Shown here: positions 36,318 through 48,067 of the stretch, piece by piece
How the letters are laid out: the number at the start of each line of letters is the position of its first letter
How positions within the stretch are numbered: position 1 is the stretch's first letter
Assembly: GCF_002028455.1 (NCBI RefSeq)
Contig: NZ_MWUM01000008.1
Location: 124,001 to 188,000 of the forward strand
Direction: 5' to 3'
Origin: Zoogloea sp. LCSB751
GTDB lineage: Bacteria; Pseudomonadota; Gammaproteobacteria; Burkholderiales; Rhodocyclaceae
DNA: 64,000 bases
The notes under the pieces: generated by a model
Databases searched by the model: none
The model's input: only the letters and a program-made list of their open reading frames with translations
Told to the model about the DNA's origin: nothing
Program-made: the position numbers and the translations under genes

Positions 36318-37175
36318 TCAGCCCTGCCTGGTGTTGACCTGACCGATGCCCAGCCGTTCGCACAGGGCGATGGTGGGGCCGGCCTGGTTCATGCTGTAGA
36401 AGTGCAGGCCAGGTGCGCCGGCTTCGATCAGCCTGGCGCACAGCTCGCTGACCACGTCGAGACCGAAGGCCTTGATGGAGTCGGAATCATCGCCGAAGGC
36501 TTCGAACTTGCGGCGCATCCAGCGCGGGATCTCGGCGCCGCAGGCGTCGGAGAAGCGCGCCAGCTTGGAGAAGGAGACGATCGGCATGATGCCCGGCACG
36601 ATGGGCACGCTGAGGCCGAGGCGCTCGCATTCGTCGCGGAAGTGCAGGTAGGCGTCGAGGTTGTAGAAATACTGGGTGATCGCCGAGTTGGCGCCAGCAT
36701 CGACCTTGCGCTTGAAGGCCAGCAGATCGTCCTTCGGGCTGCGCGCCTGGGGGTGGTATTCCGGGTAGGCGGCGACTTCGATATGGAAGTGCTCGCCGGT
36801 TTCGGCACGGATGAACTCCACCAGCTCGTTGGCGTAGCGCAGCTCGCCCGGATCGCCGACGCCGGAGGGCAGGTCGCCGCGCAGGGCGACGATGCGGCGG
36901 ATGCCTTCGGCCCGGTAGCGCAGCAGGATCTCGCGGATGTGATCGCGGGTCGAGCCGATGCACGACAGATGCGGCGCGGCCTGGTGGCCTTCGCGCTGGA
37001 TCTCGAACACCGTTTCGAAAGTGCGGGCCTGGGTGGACCCGCCGGCGCCGAAGGTGACCGAGAAGAACTCGGGCTGCAGCACGGCCAGCTGGGCACGGGT
37101 GGCGCGCAGTTTCTCGACGCCTTCCAGGGTCTGGGGCGGGAAGAATTCGATGGAGAAGGGAGTCTTGTTCGGCAC
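36318..37175 (-). CDS. metF: 5,10-methylenetetrahydrofolate reductase
   Basis: A 285-residue FAD enzyme that makes 5-methyl-tetrahydrofolate, the methyl donor for methionine synthesis. Family blocks: [12 protein letters not shown] with the active-site Glu, [27 protein letters not shown]-type [10 protein letters not shown], and [10 protein letters not shown]. The start is GTG at 37175 with GAGAGGAAAT upstream. It lies 50 bases after ahcY, with a GC-rich hairpin but no T-run between them, so both are probably on one transcript controlled by the SAH riboswitch. Confidence 0.96.
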   Translation of the reverse strand: MPNKTPFSIEFFPPQTLEGVEKLRATRAQLAVLQPEFFSVTFGAGGSTQARTFETVFEIQREGHQAAPHLSCIGSTRDHIREILLRYRAEGIRRIVALRGDLPSGVGDPGELRYANELVEFIRAETGEHFHIEVAAYPEYHPQARSPKDDLLAFKRKVDAGANSAITQYFYNLDAYLHFRDECERLGLSVPIVPGIMPIVSFSKLARFSDACGAEIPRWMRRKFEAFGDDSDSIKAFGLDVVSELCARLIEAGAPGLHFYSMNQAGPTIALCERLGIGQVNTRQG

Positions 37176-37190
37176 GGGATTTCCTCTCGG

Positions 37191-37215
37191 GCCCGTCGGC
37201 GCAGCGCCGACGGGC
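37191..37215. repeat. GC-rich hairpin between ahcY and metF
   Basis: GCCCGTCGGC and GCCGACGGGC form a perfect 10-bp stem with a 5-base loop in the 50-base gap. The minus-strand sequence after it is not T-rich, so it is more likely an RNA-processing or stabilising stem than a terminator. Confidence 0.6.
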
Positions 37216-37225
37216 AGGGGCCAGC

Positions 37226-38653
<1,428 letters not shown>

Positions 38654-38754
38654 GAGAACTCCTCGAACATGTGGCCGGGAAGGGACTACGCGTGGCTTGG
38701 TATGAAGGCTCACCGCGTCTCCCCGTGCCCGGCACGGGTTTGCAAACAAGCATG

Positions 38755-38860
38755 GACGGGTGAGCGCAGTTGCGGGTGACGCAGAGAAAAACCTCGCGGC
38801 ACCGACATCGAGCCTGGGACGGCGGGCCTTGCACCCGGCGGTCTTGCAGCGCTCCTCGAT
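38755..38860 (-). ncRNA. SAH riboswitch
   Basis: Read on the minus strand, CGAGGAGCGCTGCA (38858-38845) opens the aptamer. CAGGCTCG (38816-38809) closes the first helix by CGAG/CTCG pairing. AACTGCGCTC (38771-38762) closes the pseudoknot by pairing GCGCTC with GAGCGC. These three conserved blocks, in this order upstream of ahcY, are the SAH riboswitch pattern. It switches on ahcY when S-adenosylhomocysteine accumulates. About 100 bases separate it from the ahcY start codon. Confidence 0.9.
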
Positions 38861-38871
38861 TCAGGGTGGCG

Positions 38872-38877
38872 ATTATA
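38872..38877 (-). promoter_or_regulatory. -10 element of the ahcY promoter
   Basis: A perfect TATAAT on the minus strand, 14-19 bases before the first base of the SAH aptamer. Transcription would start near 38864, so the RNA begins only about 6 nt ahead of the riboswitch. No clear -35 hexamer is seen at 17-18 bp. Confidence 0.65.
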
Positions 38878-38917
38878 GCGGATCGACGCTGATTTTCTTG
38901 AGAATTTTGCCGCGATC

Positions 38918-40738
38918 CTACAGGGCTGCGTCGAGCACCTTGGCGAAGACTTCCGCTTCCTGGAAGCCGATCACGCGCAGGTTCTGGCGCTCTTCGCCGC
39001 CGGCCTTGAAGAAGATGATGCCGGGCGGGCCGAAGAGGTTGAAGCGCTTGAGCAGGGCCTTGTCGGCATCGTTGTTGGCGGTGACGTCGGCCTGCACGAG
39101 CTGGAAGCCGGCCAATCGCTTGGCGACGGCCGGGTCGGCGAAGGTGAAGCGCTCCATCTCTTTGCAGGAGATGCACCAGTCCGCATAGAAGTCGAGCATC
39201 ACCGGGCGGGTGGAGCTCTTGATGAGCTGATCGAGCTCCTCCACCGAGGCGACGCGCTGGAACCTGGTTTCGGCCGTGGCGGGCGCGCTGGCAGCCTGGG
39301 CGCGCAGGATGGCGAGGGGTTGCAGCGGATCGCGGGAGCCGGCCATGGCACCGATGAACAGCGCCGCGCCGGCAATCAGCGCGAGTACGCCGAAGCCCTT
39401 CCAGAAACGCTGCCAGCCGCTGGCGTGGGGCGGCAACGGATCGAGGGCGTGCAGGTAGATCGCCGAGAACACCAGCAGGCCGGCCCAGGCCAGCATCGGC
39501 ACGACGCTCGGCAGCACCGGCGTGACCAGCCAGATGGCGACGCCCAGCAGCATCACGCCGAAGGCGCGCTTGACCCCTTCCATCCACGGGCCGGGCTTGG
39601 GTAGCGCACTGCGCGCAAGCACGCCGACGAGCAGCAGCGGGGCGCCCATGCCGAGGGCCATGATGAACAGCGCGGCACCGCCGAGCGCGGCGTTGCCGGT
39701 CTTGGCGATGTAGAGCAGGGCGCCGGCCAGCGGTGCGGCGACGCAGGGGCCGACGATCAGCGCCGACAGCGCGCCCATCAGCAGGATGCCGCCGGGCGAG
39801 CCGCCCTGGTGGTTGACGGTGTCGGACAGGCGGCTTTGCAGCGCGATGGGCAGTTGCAGTTCGTAGAAACCGAACATCGCACCGGCCAGCACCACAAAGA
39901 CCAACGAGAAAGTGCCGAGCACCCAGGGGTTTTGCAGTGCGGCGGACAGCAGCGTACCGGACAGCCCGGCGGCGACGCCGGCGGCGGCGTAGGTGAGCGC
40001 CATGCCCAGCACGTACAGGGTGGACAGGCCGAAGGCGCGGCCCTTGGTGATCGCGTGGCCGTGGCCGACGATGATGCCGGACAGGATCGGGATCATCGGG
40101 AACACGCAGGGCGTCAGCGCCAGCAGCAGGCCGAAGCCGAAGAAGCTGAGCAGGATGGTGGCGGTGCTGCCGCCGGACAGCAGGCGGGCGACGCGGCCGG
40201 ATTCGTCATGGTCGTCGTCTGCCAGCGCGGCAGCGGCAGGGGCCGCGCTGGCTGCGGGTGCGTCGGCCTTGCCCAGCGCGCGGGCCAGGAAGCTGCCGGA
40301 ACCCGCGTCGGAGCCGGCTGCCGCGATGGTGAAGCTCTGCTTCTGCGGCGGGTAGCAGATGCCCATGTCGGCGCAGCCCTGGCTGCTGACTTCCAGCTCG
40401 AAGGGCGGCTTGCCGGTGACGATGGGGACGGGGATGACCAGCTCGTGGCGGTAGATCTCCACCTGCCCGAAGGCATCGTCCTTTTTCGGTTTGCCGGGCG
40501 GGATGGAGGCTTCGCCGAAGGTGACGCCCTCGGCCTGGAACTTGAAGCGGTGGCGGTACAGGTAGTAGCCGTCGGCGATCTGGAAGCGTACTTCGACGGT
40601 GTGGTCGTCCACCGCGCGGGCGGAGACGCGGAAGGCCTGGTCGACCGGCAGCGGTTCTTCGGCGGCGCGGGCGAGGCCGCCGAGCAGGGATAGCGTGAAG
40701 AACAGAAGGGGCAGCAAGAAAGTGCGGATTCGGATCAT
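38918..40738 (-). CDS. dsbD: Thiol:disulfide interchange protein DsbD
   Basis: A 606-residue inner-membrane protein that carries electrons from cytoplasmic thioredoxin to the periplasm for disulfide isomerisation and cytochrome c maturation. The signal peptide ends near LARAAEE. The periplasmic alpha domain has its Cys pair in GCADMGICYPPQ. Eight membrane segments follow, with the first redox Cys in ALTPCVFPMIPIL and the second in VGPCVAAPLAGA. The C-terminal thioredoxin-like domain has ADWCISCKEME. All six redox cysteines are present. It lies after cutA in the common cutA-dsbD order. Confidence 0.96.
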   Translation of the reverse strand: MIRIRTFLLPLLFFTLSLLGGLARAAEEPLPVDQAFRVSARAVDDHTVEVRFQIADGYYLYRHRFKFQAEGVTFGEASIPPGKPKKDDAFGQVEIYRHELVIPVPIVTGKPPFELEVSSQGCADMGICYPPQKQSFTIAAAGSDAGSGSFLARALGKADAPAASAAPAAAALADDDHDESGRVARLLSGGSTATILLSFFGFGLLLALTPCVFPMIPILSGIIVGHGHAITKGRAFGLSTLYVLGMALTYAAAGVAAGLSGTLLSAALQNPWVLGTFSLVFVVLAGAMFGFYELQLPIALQSRLSDTVNHQGGSPGGILLMGALSALIVGPCVAAPLAGALLYIAKTGNAALGGAALFIMALGMGAPLLLVGVLARSALPKPGPWMEGVKRAFGVMLLGVAIWLVTPVLPSVVPMLAWAGLLVFSAIYLHALDPLPPHASGWQRFWKGFGVLALIAGAALFIGAMAGSRDPLQPLAILRAQAASAPATAETRFQRVASVEELDQLIKSSTRPVMLDFYADWCISCKEMERFTFADPAVAKRLAGFQLVQADVTANNDADKALLKRFNLFGPPGIIFFKAGGEERQNLRVIGFQEAEVFAKVLDAAL

Positions 40739-40825
40739 GGCCGGCAGTGTAGGGGCAGCGCGGCCGTGCCGCCCCGCGAATGGATCAAGAAATGGTGCTC
40801 GGGCTGCGCATGGTGCCTGGGACGT

Positions 40826-41161
40826 TCAGTCAGTAGCCCGGGTTTCGGCGGCGACCCATGTCAGGTAACCGGGCAGGCCTTCAGTGACAGGGACTGCGAT
40901 CAGCTCCGGAAGTTCGTAGGGATGGGCCTCGCGCACGGCGCTCTGCAACTCGGCGTAGCGGGCGCGGGTGGTCTTGATCAGCAGCGGCACTTCGCTGGCC
41001 GTTTCGACGGCACCCTGCCAGCGATAGACCGAGGTGCATGGGGCAAGGATGTTGACGCAGGCAGCCAGGCGGCGCTCGATCAGCAGCGCGGCGAGGGTAT
41101 TGGCCGCGTCGGCGTCGGGCAGGTTGGTGAACACCAGCAGGGTGTCGTCGGAAGTGTTCAT
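40826..41161 (-). CDS. cutA: Divalent-cation tolerance protein CutA
   Basis: A 111-residue trimeric cytoplasmic protein linked to copper tolerance and, through its operon, to DsbD. The family core is present: LLVFTNLPDADAANTLAALL, ERRLAACVNIL, YRWQGAVETASEVPLLIKT and HPYELPELIAVPV. It starts 7 bases after the ABC permease gene on the same strand and precedes dsbD by 87 bases. Confidence 0.95.
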   Translation of the reverse strand: MNTSDDTLLVFTNLPDADAANTLAALLIERRLAACVNILAPCTSVYRWQGAVETASEVPLLIKTTRARYAELQSAVREAHPYELPELIAVPVTEGLPGYLTWVAAETRATD

Positions 41162-41168
41162 GGGGTTC

Positions 41169-41969
41169 TCATTTCAGCAACCGCCGCCGTGTCAGCGCCA
41201 GGGCCAGCCAGAAGGCCACGATGGTGATGGCGGCCAGCACGCCGACGTGCTGCGCGATGTGTTGTGGCGCCTGGCCGAGCAGCAGCGGGCGAGCGAGGCT
41301 CACCGCGTGGCTCAGGGGCAGCGCGTCGGCGATGCTGCGAATGGCGTCGGGCAACTGGTTCTGCGGGAAGAACACGCCGGACAGCAGGGTCATCGGCGTG
41401 ATGAAGAGGGTGAAGTAGTACATGAAGAAATCGTAGCTCGGCGCCAGGGCGGTCATGATCAGCCCGAGGGCGGCGAAGCACAGGCCGGTGAGGAAAATCA
41501 CCGGGATGGCGGCCAGGGCCAGCGGCGAGGCGGTGAAGCCGAAGGCGGCGATCACCGCCAGGATGGCGGTGCCGGCCAGCGTGGCCTTGCTGGCGGCCCA
41601 CACCAGTTCGGCGGCGACGATGTCGTCGAGGGCCACTGGGGCGTTCATGATGGCTTCCCAGGTCTTCTGCACGTGCATGCGCGAGAAGCCGGAGTACAGC
41701 ACCTCGAAGGTGGCGGCGTTCATCGTCGAGTAACACAGGGTGCCGCCGGCCAGGAAGGCGATGTAGGACACGCCTTCGACCTGCGGAACCAGCATGCCGA
41801 GGCCGTAGCCGAGGCCCAGCATGTAGATCACCGGGTCGGCCAGGTTGCCGACGACGGACGGCAGGGCGAGCTTCTTCCAGACCAGGAAGTTGCGCCGCCA
41901 CACCGCGGCGAAGCGCAGGGACAGGCGTGGTGGAGCAAAGTGGCCGCGGCGGCCGGACGGTTTATCCAT
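41169..41969 (-). CDS. ABC-2 type transporter permease (NodJ/YadH-like)
   Basis: A 266-residue inner-membrane permease with six hydrophobic segments and no large periplasmic domain. It is of the DrrB/NodJ/YadH type that exports lipids, polysaccharide parts or drugs. Typical blocks: WRRNFLVWKKLALPSVVGNL at the start, YIAFLAGGTLCYSTM, and FITPMTLLSGVFFPQNQLPD near the C-terminus, which is the ABC-2 signature region. The ATPase gene lies 6 bases upstream. The substrate is unknown. Confidence 0.92.
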   Translation of the reverse strand: MDKPSGRRGHFAPPRLSLRFAAVWRRNFLVWKKLALPSVVGNLADPVIYMLGLGYGLGMLVPQVEGVSYIAFLAGGTLCYSTMNAATFEVLYSGFSRMHVQKTWEAIMNAPVALDDIVAAELVWAASKATLAGTAILAVIAAFGFTASPLALAAIPVIFLTGLCFAALGLIMTALAPSYDFFMYYFTLFITPMTLLSGVFFPQNQLPDAIRSIADALPLSHAVSLARPLLLGQAPQHIAQHVGVLAAITIVAFWLALALTRRRLLK

Positions 41970-41975
41970 GGGCGT

Positions 41976-42931
<956 letters not shown>

Positions 42932-42932
<1 letters not shown>

Positions 42933-43540
42933 CAGTTCGGCGGCGGTGTGGTGGATACGAAGGACGGCCTGGCGAGGATCTGTTCCGCCCAGGTGGCCAG
43001 TGCGGTATGGCGGGCGCGCCAGTCGAGCTCGGCGAGGCGCAGATCCAGGTAGCCGAGGGCGCAGCCGGCGGCGATGTCGGCGATGCTGAGGGGCTCGTTG
43101 CCGAGCCCGAGGCGCTGTTCGAGGCGCGCTTCCAGTGCGGCGAGGCCGCGGCGGATCTTGTCGAGCTGGCGCTGGATGTTGGCATGGTCCTGCTTGGGCA
43201 GCGGGCGGCGGCTTTCCAGGAAGGCCGCCACGGCGGCGTCGGTGATGCCGTCGGCGAGTGCTTCGCTCTGGCGCACAGGCAGCGCGGCCAGGCGGTCGGC
43301 GGGGATCAGCTCGGGACCGCCGAGGGTCTCGAGGTATTCGGCGATGACCGGCGAGTCGAACCACACCTGGCCATCGTCGGCGACCAGCGCCGGCACCTTG
43401 CCGAGGGGGTTGTAGTCGGGCACGCGGGTTTCTGGCACCCACGGGATGTCCACTTCCTGCTCGAAGGGCAGGGCCTTTTCGGCCAGCACGACGCGGATCT
43501 TGCGTGCGTAGGGGCTGGTGAGGGAGACGACGAGTTTCAT
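42932..43540 (-). CDS. Glutathione S-transferase family protein
   Basis: A 202-residue protein with an N-terminal thioredoxin-like domain and a C-terminal helical domain. It opens [21 protein letters not shown], with the probable catalytic Ser/Tyr in TSPYARK. The glutathione-binding region holds NPLGKVPAL and [10 protein letters not shown]. The C-terminal domain includes [18 protein letters not shown], the N-capping motif. The substrate is unknown; the layout resembles the YibF type. It is translationally coupled to the ABC ATPase and lies 13 bases after the hydrolase gene. Confidence 0.92.
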
Positions 43541-43553
43541 TGTTTTTGTGCTG

Positions 43554-44192
43554 TCAGAGAGGGCGCCACGCCCGTTCGATGATGCTGCGGATGATGTGCA
43601 GCTTGCCGTGGAAGAAGTGGTCGGCGCCGGGAACGACGACGACCGGTAGCTCCTGCGGTTCGGCCCACTCCATCACGTTGGCGAGGGCGACGGTCTCGTC
43701 CCGCTCGCCGTGGATGATCAGGCTGTCCTTGGGCACCGGCAGCGTGGTGTAGCTGCGTGCGCCGGTGACTTCGCCAGCGGCGGTGCCGACCAGCACGATG
43801 CGTCCGGGCGGCGTGATGCTGTCGGCCAGGCGGGCGGCGACGCGGGTCTGCACGTAGGCGCCGAAGGAGAAGCCGCCGAGGGCCAGCGGCAGGCCGCCCC
43901 AGCGGCTCTGGGCCCAGGCGATGACGGCCAGCATGTCCTCGGTCTCGGCGCCGCCGTTGTCGTGGTTGCCGACGCTCTTGCCGACGCCACGGAAGTTGGG
44001 GCGCAGCGCCGCGTAGCCCAGGTCGCGGAAGACCCGCGCCAAGGTGTGGGCGACCTTGTTGGTGTTGGCGCCGTGGAACAGCGGGTGCGGGTGGCACACC
44101 AGGGCGATGCCGCGGACCTGGTCCGGGGTGTCGATGATCAGTTCGATCGGGCCGTCGGGGCCGTTGATGAGGGCGGTTTCGGTGGCGGGCAT
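43554..44192 (-). CDS. Alpha/beta hydrolase
   Basis: A 212-residue serine hydrolase of the small dienelactone-hydrolase-like group. Features: HPHPLFHGANTNKVAHTLA near the oxyanion region, RPNFRGVGKSVG, the nucleophile elbow GGFSFGAY (Ser near 110), and the late His in GADHFFHGKL. These proteins are widespread in proteobacteria next to small ferredoxins or VanZ proteins, but the substrate is not known. It lies 2 bases after the ferredoxin gene. Confidence 0.9.
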   Translation of the reverse strand: MPATETALINGPDGPIELIIDTPDQVRGIALVCHPHPLFHGANTNKVAHTLARVFRDLGYAALRPNFRGVGKSVGNHDNGGAETEDMLAVIAWAQSRWGGLPLALGGFSFGAYVQTRVAARLADSITPPGRIVLVGTAAGEVTGARSYTTLPVPKDSLIIHGERDETVALANVMEWAEPQELPVVVVPGADHFFHGKLHIIRSIIERAWRPL

Positions 44193-44194
44193 GA

Positions 44195-44503
44195 TCAGAT
44201 CTTCAGGCGTTCGACGATGCGGCCGTGCTGCAGGTGTTCGCTGATGATCTCATCCACGTCGGTCTTGTCGATGAAGGTGTACCAGACGTTGTCCGGGTAC
44301 ACCACCAGTACCGGGCCTTCGTCGCAGCGGTCGAGGCAGCCGGCCTTGTTGATGCGCACCTTGCCCTTGCCCTTCAGGCCGAGCGCGGCGATGCGGTCCT
44401 TGGCATAGGTCTGCAGTTCGACGGCGCCCTGGGCCGCGCAACAGGTTTCGCCGGGGCCGCGCTGGTTGCAGCAGAAGAAGACGTGGTGCTGGAAGTAGCT
44501 CAT
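44195..44503 (-). CDS. Thioredoxin-like [2Fe-2S] ferredoxin
   Basis: A 102-residue redox protein with the thioredoxin-like ferredoxin fold. The cluster ligands are expected among Cys11/Cys12, Cys21/Cys22, Cys56 and Cys60 (FFCCNQRGPGETCC and AGCLDRCDEGP). This is the small free-standing form similar to the NuoE C-terminal half and to Shethna-type proteins. The partner is unknown. It is the first gene of a short run with the hydrolase and GST genes. Confidence 0.93.
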   Translation of the reverse strand: MSYFQHHVFFCCNQRGPGETCCAAQGAVELQTYAKDRIAALGLKGKGKVRINKAGCLDRCDEGPVLVVYPDNVWYTFIDKTDVDEIISEHLQHGRIVERLKI

Positions 44504-44597
44504 GGACGGGTCTCCGGGGGAGCGGTTCTGATTGTTGGAATGTGGTCGCGATTATCGGCCAATCGCTCCGTGTGCGGGAGTCGGGTGAAGCCCACGA

Positions 44598-45677
44598 TCA
44601 GGACCGGCGGCCTTTGTCGTCCGGCACGCTGGGGCCCGTCAGGCCCAGGTAGGCAAAGGCCGCGAAGGGCCAAAGGCTGGCCGTGAGCTGGGTGAGACCG
44701 TGGAAATTGAGGAAGTTGCCGTGGCGGATCAGTTCCACGTCGCTGGGCAGGAAGGGATTCTCGGGGGCCAGGTTGACCAGCGCCGTGCCGACCAGCAGCG
44801 CCATGCCGGCCAGCATGCCGTGACTGCGCTTGGGCAGCAGCAGGCACACGCCGAGCAGCGCCGCGCCGGCGGCCAGGCCGATCTGCCCGCCGGGGGTCAT
44901 CCAGTGGAACGGGTCGCCGGGGGAGAAGAAGGCTGCCGCGGCGAGGGTCTTGGCGCCGAGGCCGAGGACCACCAGCGCAGCCAGCGGCCACGGACTGAAG
45001 CGGCGCATCATGCAACTGGCGGTGAGGCCGACGGCGAGCAGCTGGCTGGTGGCGATGGCCGCTTCCACCTTCACGAAGCGGGTCGGGTTGAATTGCAGCG
45101 GGGTCGGCAGATCGAACAGGCGGCGCAGGTCGCCGGTGGCGAACAGCAGGCTTTCGGGGGTCAGCAGTGTGAGCAGCCACAGGCCCATCAGCACTAGCCC
45201 GATCTCGCCGGGATGGCCGGCGACGATGCGCCGCTGGCGCCAGCGGGTGAGGCCGCTGCTGGGGGCGAACAGGCCCCCGCCCCAGCGGGCGCCAGCCAGC
45301 GCGCCGAGGATGCCGCCGATGGTGTTGCAGCCGACGTCCACGTTGGAAGGGACGCGGCTGGGCAGGAAGTTCTGCAGCGTCTCCACCGACAGGCTCAGGC
45401 TGAAGGTGAGCAGGATCGCCAGCAGTACCGCCAGTATGCGGGGCAGACGACCCAGCGCCGACACCAGCGCGAAGCTGAAGGGCACGATGCCAATGACGTT
45501 TACCACCAGGTCGACCCAGCTGTAGTAGCGCGGCCACGGCGCGGAGAGGAAGTCGAACAGCGGCAGGCCGGGATCCCGCCAGCCGGTGAAAGGATGCAGG
45601 CAGGCATAGACGATCAGTATCCCGATAGCGGCGGCGAAGTAGGCGGCGAGCGGAGAGCTGTGGCGTGGCGAAGGCAT
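44598..45677 (-). CDS. VanZ-family membrane protein
   Basis: A 359-residue integral membrane protein with about ten hydrophobic segments. The VanZ-like core lies near residues 15-130 (HPFTGWRDPG, DLVVNVIGIVPFSFAL, SLSVETLQNFLPSRVPSNVD). The C-terminal half has further segments not in classic VanZ. VanZ itself gives low-level teicoplanin resistance, but the chromosomal homologues have no settled role. It stands alone, divergent from the type VI effector gene. Confidence 0.85.
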   Translation of the reverse strand: MPSPRHSSPLAAYFAAAIGILIVYACLHPFTGWRDPGLPLFDFLSAPWPRYYSWVDLVVNVIGIVPFSFALVSALGRLPRILAVLLAILLTFSLSLSVETLQNFLPSRVPSNVDVGCNTIGGILGALAGARWGGGLFAPSSGLTRWRQRRIVAGHPGEIGLVLMGLWLLTLLTPESLLFATGDLRRLFDLPTPLQFNPTRFVKVEAAIATSQLLAVGLTASCMMRRFSPWPLAALVVLGLGAKTLAAAAFFSPGDPFHWMTPGGQIGLAAGAALLGVCLLLPKRSHGMLAGMALLVGTALVNLAPENPFLPSDVELIRHGNFLNFHGLTQLTASLWPFAAFAYLGLTGPSVPDDKGRRS

Positions 45678-45901
45678 CGGGCTGGCTGGAGAGGCGCGTC
45701 AGGCTTCATTCTAGCCGCGGTGATGCGGTCACGAGCGGAAGACGGGATTTTTGCATGTCGCAACGTCGTTGTTTGCGGTGCGCAAGTTGCCGTTGCGGTA
45801 GATGTCTTGCGTACAGGGTGTATGTGTTTTGCATTTTCAGTTGACATGCTTTTGTCATTTTATGAGACTGAAGGCATTTACCTTGTCAGCTGAGTTCGTA
45901 C

Positions 45902-48067
45902 ATGTCAGTTTCCACGGTCTCCCGAGACGTCAATACGTCTGCGTCTCTGGCCACCGGCCAGTTCTTCACCAACCCCAGCCACAGCAACAAGAAGATCCCT
46001 AACCCCCTCCCGCTGCCCGGTGTGGTGATCTTCGTGCATGGCGTGAATTCGGACGGCGAATGGTTCGACGCCAGCGAAGAAGGCTTATGCAAGGGGCTCA
46101 ACAAACGGCTGGCCCGGCAGTCAGAGCAGTTGGCGTGCAACGGGCCCGAGGCTGGGCAGTTGAGGGAAGTGAAATACTCGAATGAACTCACTTCTGCTGG
46201 CTTCATCAACCCCGACCGTAGCGCAAAGAACTTCATCGATACAGAGGCTCCTAACTGGTCACCCGTCATCCGCTTCCGCTGGGGCTATAAGGCAAGCAAA
46301 GATGATCTTAAGCTCTACGGCTCCAACGTCTGGCTCAACGAGCAGGACTACTGGGGCGGCGGCCCCTTCGCCAACGGCTGCACCAGCCTGCCCGACCTCT
46401 GGAGCGACGGCACGAACGACCACCTTTTCCTGTGGCTCACCGCCCAACACCTGAACCCGGTTCCGGGCCGCGACGTCTTCACCTGCCCGCCGCGCAGCTA
46501 CTACGTTTTCGCTGCACTCAGGCTCGCCAAACTGGTCGCATCGATCCGCGCCAAGCAGGCGGACTGCCCGGTCACCATCGTCTGCCACAGCCAGGGAAAC
46601 ATGGTCGGCATCGCCGCAGCATTTCTCGGCGAACGCCTGGGCGACGCTGTTGCCGACAATTACATCCTGTGCAATCCGCCGTTGAGCCTGCGGCCCGATA
46701 ACTTCACCGAGCACTGGACCCAGCGCAACACCATCAGCACGAACAACCAGAAGAGCGGACGCCAGACCTCGGCAGCGCGGAACGCAACGCTGGCCCACTA
46801 CTTCGGGATTCTGCATGCACGCGCCAGCAAGGAGCAGGATGCGGCCAGCATCGACAAGGCCATGGCCAACGAGAACTGCCCGGTCGGAACCCCATACAAG
46901 GCAGGAACGGACCGCAAGACCCACGGCTTCAAGGATCGAACCTATGGCCGCGTCACCCTGTATTGCTGCCCCCACGATCAGGTCATCTCGGCAACACCGG
47001 TACAGGGTATCGGCTGGCTCGGCATGCACGCAGACGAAATCGAGGCATGCAACGGGAAAGACGTATTCAGCCAACGGGTCTTCGCCCAAGGCTATCCGGT
47101 CGGCGCACCGCCCGGCAAATCCTCCGCCTACCACTATCTGAACGACCGCTGGAACAAAGACCGGAAAGACGGCAAGGATAGTTTCTGGCATCCCCCCTCC
47201 CCCACCGCCCGCTTCTCCCTGCGCCACGGCCTGGATGCCAACACCAGCCTGCTCGGCAAGACGATGACCGTCGCGACCTGCTGGCTCCTCAGCGCCGTCG
47301 ATCTCTTCAAGCTCCCAGTCAATGCCAACCCTAAGGAGAACTGGGTCATTCCGATCAATGCGCCCCCACTGCCCGAGCCCTTCACCCCCAAGGCCCGCCG
47401 CTTCGGCCAGGTCAGCGACCAGTTCGACGAGGGCTACGACCCCGGTGGCAATTCACGCGACAAACAAAAAGGCAAAGCGGATAAGTCTGCTGATGACCCC
47501 TATGACGCCCGCACCACGCAAAAAACAAAGGACGGCTCCATGGACGACCGCCCAATGGGCGACGCCAATTCCGAAGCCCAGATGCGCTATGAAGACCGGG
47601 CCCGCCTGCGCATGCGGGCCCGGCGCGAAGGGCTGGCCGATGAAAACAACCGGGTCGTTGGCGAGGACGACCCCGCGCAGGCCAGTGAATCCCACAAACA
47701 ATGGCGTAACGCCAAGATCAAGACCTTTCTATCTGAATCGGTTGATCAGAATGCAACGGACCACTCGACGATTGTGACGAACCCAATGCATGCGGAGAAG
47801 GCGATGGCTTACGACGTTGCGATTGGCGTGTGCAGATTAACCCCAGATCAACTCCAGGAATTACGAGTGGAAGCGGATTGGCGCTACCTCCCTAGTCTCA
47901 TTGATCAACACCACCCCCACGCCAATCTATCGGAGTACTTCATGAGCGGCACAATGAAACGTCAAGATATCCACCTATGGGCAAACTCTGATCCAGAAGC
48001 CCTAATGCCATTAACAATCATTGATGAGCGCACCACACAATCCTCGGCACGCTCCTATCAACAATGA
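45902..48067 (+). CDS. Tle3-type type VI secretion lipase effector
   Basis: A 721-residue alpha/beta hydrolase of the Tle3 phospholipase family delivered by type VI secretion. VVIFVHGVNSDGEWF (residues 41-55) forms the oxyanion region and VTIVCHSQGNMVG holds the nucleophile Ser230. A middle region with DUF3274-like character follows, then a highly charged linker (about 515-600) and a divergent C-terminal part with lower GC. There is no signal peptide. No strong ribosome-binding site precedes ATG 45902; the upstream 220 bases are AT-richer than the flanks and hold TTGACA at 45841. No vgrG, tssA-M or PAAR gene lies in the window. The stop overlaps the next gene as ATGA. Confidence 0.85.
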   Translation: MSVSTVSRDVNTSASLATGQFFTNPSHSNKKIPNPLPLPGVVIFVHGVNSDGEWFDASEEGLCKGLNKRLARQSEQLACNGPEAGQLREVKYSNELTSAGFINPDRSAKNFIDTEAPNWSPVIRFRWGYKASKDDLKLYGSNVWLNEQDYWGGGPFANGCTSLPDLWSDGTNDHLFLWLTAQHLNPVPGRDVFTCPPRSYYVFAALRLAKLVASIRAKQADCPVTIVCHSQGNMVGIAAAFLGERLGDAVADNYILCNPPLSLRPDNFTEHWTQRNTISTNNQKSGRQTSAARNATLAHYFGILHARASKEQDAASIDKAMANENCPVGTPYKAGTDRKTHGFKDRTYGRVTLYCCPHDQVISATPVQGIGWLGMHADEIEACNGKDVFSQRVFAQGYPVGAPPGKSSAYHYLNDRWNKDRKDGKDSFWHPPSPTARFSLRHGLDANTSLLGKTMTVATCWLLSAVDLFKLPVNANPKENWVIPINAPPLPEPFTPKARRFGQVSDQFDEGYDPGGNSRDKQKGKADKSADDPYDARTTQKTKDGSMDDRPMGDANSEAQMRYEDRARLRMRARREGLADENNRVVGEDDPAQASESHKQWRNAKIKTFLSESVDQNATDHSTIVTNPMHAEKAMAYDVAIGVCRLTPDQLQELRVEADWRYLPSLIDQHHPHANLSEYFMSGTMKRQDIHLWANSDPEALMPLTIIDERTTQSSARSYQQ

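Noticed and set aside
45841..45866. Sigma-70 promoter for the Tle3 gene (TTGACA at 45841)
   Set aside because: The -35 match is perfect but the only -10-like hexamer (TATGAG) lies at about 14 bp, too short to claim.
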